Positions 5,897 through 9,220 of a stretch of 9,220 nt of DNA are shown here, piece after piece. Under the pieces are notes generated by a model. The model made no database searches and was not told where the DNA came from. It saw nothing but the letters and a program-made list of their open reading frames with translations. A program made the translations under genes and the position numbers. Position 1 is the first letter of the stretch; the number at the start of each line of letters is the position of its first letter. The stretch lies in assembly GCA_046086225.1 (NCBI GenBank), contig JBJSXF010000165.1, positions 1 to 9,220 on the forward strand, given 5' to 3'. Source of the stretch: JBJSXF01 sp046086225. Its GTDB lineage: Bacteria; Actinomycetota; Acidimicrobiia; IMCC26256; PALSA-610.

Positions 5897-7042
5897 GTGA
5901 CGGCAATCACCACCGGCGGGCGACCACTCACGGTCGGGGTGCCCCGGGAGCGCAAGGCCGACGAGCACCGCGTCGCCATCACGCCCGACGGTGTGGCCGA
6001 GCTCGCCCACCACGGTGTGTCCGTGCTCGTCGAGGCGGGGGCGGGCGAAGGGGCGGCGATCCCCGACGACGCGTTCCGGGCCGCCGGGGCCGAGATCGTC
6101 GCCGATGCGGCCGACGTCTGGGGTCGGGCCGGACTCGTCTGCAAGGTGAAGGAGCCGCAGCCGTCGGAGCGCGACTTCCTGCGGGCCGACCTCGTGCTCT
6201 TCACCTACCTGCACCTCGCCGCGTACCCGCAGGTCGCCGATGACCTCCTGGCGGCGGGAACGACGGCGATCGCCTACGAGACCGTGCAGGCCGCCGACGG
6301 ATCCCTGCCGTTGCTCGCACCGATGAGCGAGGTGGCCGGCCGCATGGCGGCCCAGGTCGGTGCGCACTTCCTCGAACGCCACGCCGGCGGACGCGGCGTG
6401 CTCATGGGCGGCGCACCCGGTGTTCGGCCCGCCCGGGTCGTCGTGCTCGGGGCCGGCAACGTGGGGTGGAACGCGGCGTGGATCGCCCAAGGCATGGAAG
6501 CCGAGGTGATCCTCCTCGACCGGTCGCTCGACCGCCTGCGCCTCGTCGACCAGATCCACCGAGGTCGGATCATGACCCTCGCGTCGAACCGGGGCGCGGT
6601 CGCCCGGGCCGTCACCGAGGCCGACCTCGTGATCGGCGCAGTGCTCGTGCCCGGCGGGCGGGCTCCGGTGCTCGTGACCGAGGACGTCGTCGCCGCGATG
6701 CGCCCCGGCGCAGTCGTCGTCGATGTCGCGGTTGACCAGGGCGGCTGCATCGCGACGACTCGGGAGACCACACACCACGACCCCGTCTACACGCAGCACG
6801 GCGTGCTGCACTACGCCGTCGGGAACATGCCCGGGGCAGTGCCCCACACCTCGACCTACGCGCTCACCAACGCCACGCTGCCCGCCCTCGTCGCCCTCGC
6901 CACCCGGGGCGCGCGCGCCGCGTGCGCCGACGATCCGGCCCTCCGGGCCGGAGTGAACACAGCGGCCGGCCATGTCGTGAACGACGCGGTCGCCACCGCG
7001 CTCGGCCGCCCTGCGCAGCCCCTCGCCGAACTCCTCGGCTGA
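5897..7042 (+). CDS. ald: Alanine dehydrogenase
   Basis: A 381-residue NAD-dependent L-alanine dehydrogenase, which interconverts L-alanine and pyruvate plus ammonium. It acts in the cytoplasm, linking nitrogen assimilation and alanine catabolism to NADH balance. All family residues align with Mycobacterium tuberculosis Ald at an offset of ten: Arg25 (HRVAITP), Lys85 (KVKEP), His106 (FTYLHLAA) and Asp280 (DVAVDQGG) correspond to Arg15, Lys75, His96 and Asp270. The Rossmann motif is VLGAGNVGWNAA (183-194), and ADLVIGAVLVPG (242-253) and TSTYALTNATLP (318-329) are diagnostic. The length matches the family, apart from about ten extra residues at the N-terminus. The start GTG 5897 follows a purine-rich GGGGGCGA stretch at 5887-5894 that can act as a Shine-Dalgarno. 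The last codons (6999-7035) are repeated at the right edge of the window, beyond the next gene. Confidence 0.95.
   Translation: MTAITTGGRPLTVGVPRERKADEHRVAITPDGVAELAHHGVSVLVEAGAGEGAAIPDDAFRAAGAEIVADAADVWGRAGLVCKVKEPQPSERDFLRADLVLFTYLHLAAYPQVADDLLAAGTTAIAYETVQAADGSLPLLAPMSEVAGRMAAQVGAHFLERHAGGRGVLMGGAPGVRPARVVVLGAGNVGWNAAWIAQGMEAEVILLDRSLDRLRLVDQIHRGRIMTLASNRGAVARAVTEADLVIGAVLVPGGRAPVLVTEDVVAAMRPGAVVVDVAVDQGGCIATTRETTHHDPVYTQHGVLHYAVGNMPGAVPHTSTYALTNATLPALVALATRGARAACADDPALRAGVNTAAGHVVNDAVATALGRPAQPLAELLG
6999..7035 (+). repeat. Direct repeat, copy 1: 3' end of ald
   Basis: These 37 bases encode the last part of alanine dehydrogenase (LGRPAQPLAELL), ending seven bases before the end of the stop codon. 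They match 9184-9220 at 34 of 37 positions with no gap; the first 20 bases are identical. The differences are at 7019, 7026 and 7030. The two copies flank the AftB-like gene in the same orientation. Confidence 0.85.
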
Positions 7043-7099
7043 GGTGATCCGGCACGGCATTGCCGTACGCACGACCCGGTGAGTACTTCGACGCACAGT

Positions 7100-7105
7100 T
7101 AGTCT
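7100..7105 (+). promoter_or_regulatory. Putative -10 element (TAGTCT) for the AftB-like gene
   Basis: TAGTCT fits TANNNT and ends 8 bases before ATG 7114, the same leaderless spacing seen at 1165 and 4496. It argues for ATG 7114 rather than the upstream TTG at 7060 as the start. It also suggests that this gene is transcribed separately from ald, 71 bases upstream. Confidence 0.45.
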
Positions 7106-7113
7106 GCGAACGC

Positions 7114-9174
7114 ATGGCGGTGGTGCTCGGCCTTATCGTGTGCATCGGCATCGTTGTCGCCACATCCATCGGCCTACGCCGAATGTCAGAGCGGGGCGGT
7201 CCCGACCCCTTCTTCACCGAGACCGGGCCCGATGCACTCAGCAGCCACGAGGAACTCCCGAGCCGGGGATCGGATTTCTCGCAACTGCGGCCCTCCCGGA
7301 TCGCGCCCGTCATGCGGTCGATCCGCTCGACCTTCGTCGGAATCCTCGGCACGGCAAGCGCGCAGGTGTCAGAGAAGTTCCCGAACCGCAGGCGATCCGA
7401 ACGTTCTCCGGTGACTCGGTACCAGCCGGTACTGCGCCTCGCGATCCTCGCCGCGCCGGTTGCGATAATTCTCTTCCTGGGCTGGCAACGCCGCTGGGCC
7501 TGCGACGACGCCTTCATCAACTACCGAATCGTCCGACAGATCCTGGCCGGAAACGGGCCCGTCTTCAACGATGGCATCCGCGTCGAAGCCGGAACCAGTC
7601 CGGCGTGGCTCGGCATCCTCGCGACGCTGGATGTCCTCACTCCGATCAGACTCGAGTGGATCGCGGCCTTTACCTCGGTGCTCGCGACCGCCACCGGGGT
7701 CGCGCTCGCAATCGCCGGGACGCTCCGACTCTCACGGCTCGGCCGATCCGCTACCGGCATCGCGCTCCCGGTCGGAGCGCTCACCTACGTCGCACTCCCA
7801 CCCGCTTGGGATTACGCCACCTCCGGACTCGAGAACGGCCTCGGCATCCTCTGGCTCGGAGCCTCATGGTGGGCGCTGACCAGACGATTCCTCAGCGACC
7901 TCGCTGAGCCTCCGCCCCCGACCCGCCCGCGCTGGACGCTCGTGCTCCTCGGCCTCGGCCCGCTCGTGCGACCGGACTTGGCGCTGTTCACGTTTGCCTT
8001 TCTCATGGCATATCTCTTGCTCACCAAAGCGACTTCGGGATGGCTCGATCGACTCTCCGTACTGGCTATCGCCCTGGCCGTTCCGGGCCTCACCCAAGTC
8101 GCACGCATGGCCTACTTCGGAGAGATCGTCCCCAACACCGCGCTCGCCAAGGAAGGCTCGCTCTCGAACTGGGAGCAAGGTCGGCTCTACCTCTCCGATT
8201 TCGTCGGGCCCCACCTGCTCTGGATTCCCCTCGCCACGCTCGTGATCGTCGTCGTCGTGTCCTCGAAACGGCGAGCCGTCTCCCGACCCGTTGCCGGCAT
8301 CATCAGCGCCGCAGTCATGCTCGCCGGTCTTGCCCAGTGCCTCTACATCGTTCGCGTGGGCGGTGACTACATGCACGGTCGCATGCTCCTTCCCAGTCTC
8401 TTCGGCTTCCTCCTCCCGGTGATGGTCGTGCCGGTGAACCGAACCAACCTCGTCGCGGCGCTTGTGATCGGGGTCTGGGCGGTCTTGTCCTTCTCGACAC
8501 TCCGCCCGAGCTACTCCCAGTCGACTGATGCCTGGCCGGGAGCAGCGATCGACCAAGTGACGGGAATCTCGGATGAGCGCCTGGTCTACGCCCGTATCAG
8601 CGGGAAGGGGAATCCGGTCACCCTCGGCGACTTCGCCGATGGCGTCTGGTTCTGGGTGCGGGCCGGCGATACGACGAGGTCCGTACTCGAGGCCGGCGTT
8701 CGCGGTTTCCTCCCCAACGGTGAGAGTCAGCCGGTCGAGGCGGCCGCGGTGGTCCAGCCGATATCCGGAGGCGAGAACCGTCTCGTGACGAACGTCGGAG
8801 CACTTGGAATGCTCGGTTACACCGCCGGCATCGACATCACCGTCGTTGATCGCTTCGGTATCGCCGACGACGTTGCGGCACACCACCGGCTGGTTCGGCG
8901 CGGTCGGCCGGGCCACGAGAAAGAGCTCCCCGCTGCGTGGTCGTTCGCCCGCTTCGCCGATCCGAGTGTCCCCCCTCCCTCGGGAACGACTTCCGAGGAG
9001 ATAGCAGCCGCTCGCCAAGCACTCACCTGCGGGGCACTCGCCGAGTTGATCGATGCCGGCCGGGAGCCGCTGACCCCCGGACGTGCCTTTCGAAATCTGA
9101 TCGGCTCGTTCGGTCGGTCGACCTTCCGCTTCTCTCCCGACCCCTTCTCCGCAGAAGTCGAACTCTGCACATAG
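7114..9174 (+). CDS. aftB: AftB-like arabinofuranosyltransferase (GT-C membrane glycosyltransferase)
   Basis: A 686-residue polytopic membrane protein closely resembling mycobacterial AftB. AftB uses decaprenyl-phospho-arabinose outside the membrane to add terminal beta-1,2-arabinofuranose to cell-wall arabinan. Shared motifs are QRRWACDDA (125-133) with the GT-C acidic pair Asp131-Asp132 in the first external loop, LAGNGPVFN (144-152), RVEAGTS (156-162), TSGLE (236-240), VPNTALAK (339-346) and GGDYMHGR (416-423). The soluble C-terminal region has NVGALGMLGY (560-569), VVDRFG (577-582) and GHEKELP (600-606). About twelve hydrophobic segments are visible, from 2-21 and 107-124 up to about 445-461. 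AftB normally begins at the helix before the Asp pair; here about 100 extra residues precede it, with one more helix (2-21) and a polar, Arg-rich linker. Related proteins are sometimes annotated as flagellar motor control protein ZomB. The start ATG 7114 is preceded by TAGTCT; GTG 7411 would give a canonical-length 587-residue form. Orthology and the actual acceptor are inferred. Confidence 0.8.
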   Translation: MAVVLGLIVCIGIVVATSIGLRRMSERGGPDPFFTETGPDALSSHEELPSRGSDFSQLRPSRIAPVMRSIRSTFVGILGTASAQVSEKFPNRRRSERSPVTRYQPVLRLAILAAPVAIILFLGWQRRWACDDAFINYRIVRQILAGNGPVFNDGIRVEAGTSPAWLGILATLDVLTPIRLEWIAAFTSVLATATGVALAIAGTLRLSRLGRSATGIALPVGALTYVALPPAWDYATSGLENGLGILWLGASWWALTRRFLSDLAEPPPPTRPRWTLVLLGLGPLVRPDLALFTFAFLMAYLLLTKATSGWLDRLSVLAIALAVPGLTQVARMAYFGEIVPNTALAKEGSLSNWEQGRLYLSDFVGPHLLWIPLATLVIVVVVSSKRRAVSRPVAGIISAAVMLAGLAQCLYIVRVGGDYMHGRMLLPSLFGFLLPVMVVPVNRTNLVAALVIGVWAVLSFSTLRPSYSQSTDAWPGAAIDQVTGISDERLVYARISGKGNPVTLGDFADGVWFWVRAGDTTRSVLEAGVRGFLPNGESQPVEAAAVVQPISGGENRLVTNVGALGMLGYTAGIDITVVDRFGIADDVAAHHRLVRRGRPGHEKELPAAWSFARFADPSVPPPSGTTSEEIAAARQALTCGALAELIDAGREPLTPGRAFRNLIGSFGRSTFRFSPDPFSAEVELCT

Positions 9175-9183
9175 CCGCCGGGT

Positions 9184-9220
9184 CGCTCGGCCGCCCTGCG
9201 CAGACCCTCGACGAGCTCCT
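9184..9220 (+). repeat. Direct repeat, copy 2: partial duplicate of the ald 3' end (cut by window edge)
   Basis: Starting nine bases after the AftB-like stop codon, this stretch repeats 6999-7035 at 34 of 37 positions. Read in the corresponding frame it gives SLGRPAQTLDELL, against ALGRPAQPLAELL in Ald. Two differences change residues (Pro to Thr, Ala to Asp) and one is silent. No start codon that would make it a gene is visible upstream in that frame. The window ends before the stop codon position, so the length of the duplication is unknown. It may be an ald gene remnant or one arm of an insertion/duplication scar. Confidence 0.8.

Noticed and set aside
5166..5900. Open frame on the + strand running through the tRNA region
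   Set aside because: It translates the reverse complement of tRNA-Lys in the middle, and its first part is an out-of-phase shadow of the glycoside hydrolase gene.
7054..7066. Inverted repeat ACGGCATTGCCGT after ald, considered as a terminator
   Set aside because: The stem is only 5-6 bp with a 1-3 base loop and no T-run follows; it could equally be chance.
5816..7096. 426-codon open frame on the - strand opposite ald
   Set aside because: Low-complexity Arg/Gly/Asp/His-rich translation typical of antisense frames in GC-rich DNA; the + strand encodes an unmistakable alanine dehydrogenase.
7060..7113. TTG 7060 as the start of the AftB-like gene
   Set aside because: The rare start lies upstream of the TAGTCT -10 element that is well placed for ATG 7114, and the 18 extra residues show no family feature.
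7864..9018. 384-codon open frame on the - strand opposite the AftB-like gene
   Set aside because: Composition is that of an antisense shadow and there is no start signal; the + strand reading has strong family motifs throughout.

Overview
The window is very GC-rich, with GTG starts common, codon third positions strongly G/C-biased, and several genes that begin 6-8 bases after a TANNNT-type -10 element (leaderless style). Together with an alanine dehydrogenase of mycobacterial type and an AftB-type arabinofuranosyltransferase, this points to a high-GC actinobacterium. The Acidimicrobiia are my best guess, but that is inference. Nearly all of the window is ordinary chromosomal metabolism. I see no insertion sequence, phage gene, CRISPR array or rRNA.

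Left part (1-2976, + strand): the C-terminal part of a GH38-type alpha-mannosidase enters from the left edge. A two-gene operon follows, encoding a DUF2855 protein (MDR-like) and a DUF1330-like dimeric alpha/beta-barrel protein, which starts 26 bases further on behind a good Shine-Dalgarno. Middle part (3025-4416, - strand): a Rid-family protein followed by a homocysteine S-methyltransferase-family enzyme, probably one transcript. They diverge from a clan GH-A (family 1-like) glycoside hydrolase at 4508-5694, which a single-base frameshift splits near 5115. A tRNA-Lys(UUU) gene lies on the - strand three bases beyond that gene's stop.

Right part (5897-9220, + strand): alanine dehydrogenase (ald), then a 686-codon polytopic membrane protein closely resembling mycobacterial AftB, the terminal arabinofuranosyltransferase of cell-wall arabinan. 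It carries an unusual N-terminal extension of about 100 residues with an extra membrane helix. Right after its stop, the last 37 bases of the window repeat the 3' end of ald (34 of 37 identical), so the AftB-like gene lies between two copies of the ald 3' end. This is the most unexpected structural signal here. It suggests that the AftB-like gene was inserted, or that the region arose by duplication.

I found no clearly new multi-gene system. The best candidates for a second look are the ald-end duplication flanking the arabinosyltransferase gene, its N-terminal extension, the frameshifted hydrolase, the Rid protein lacking the catalytic arginine, and the uncharacterised DUF2855/DUF1330-like pair.
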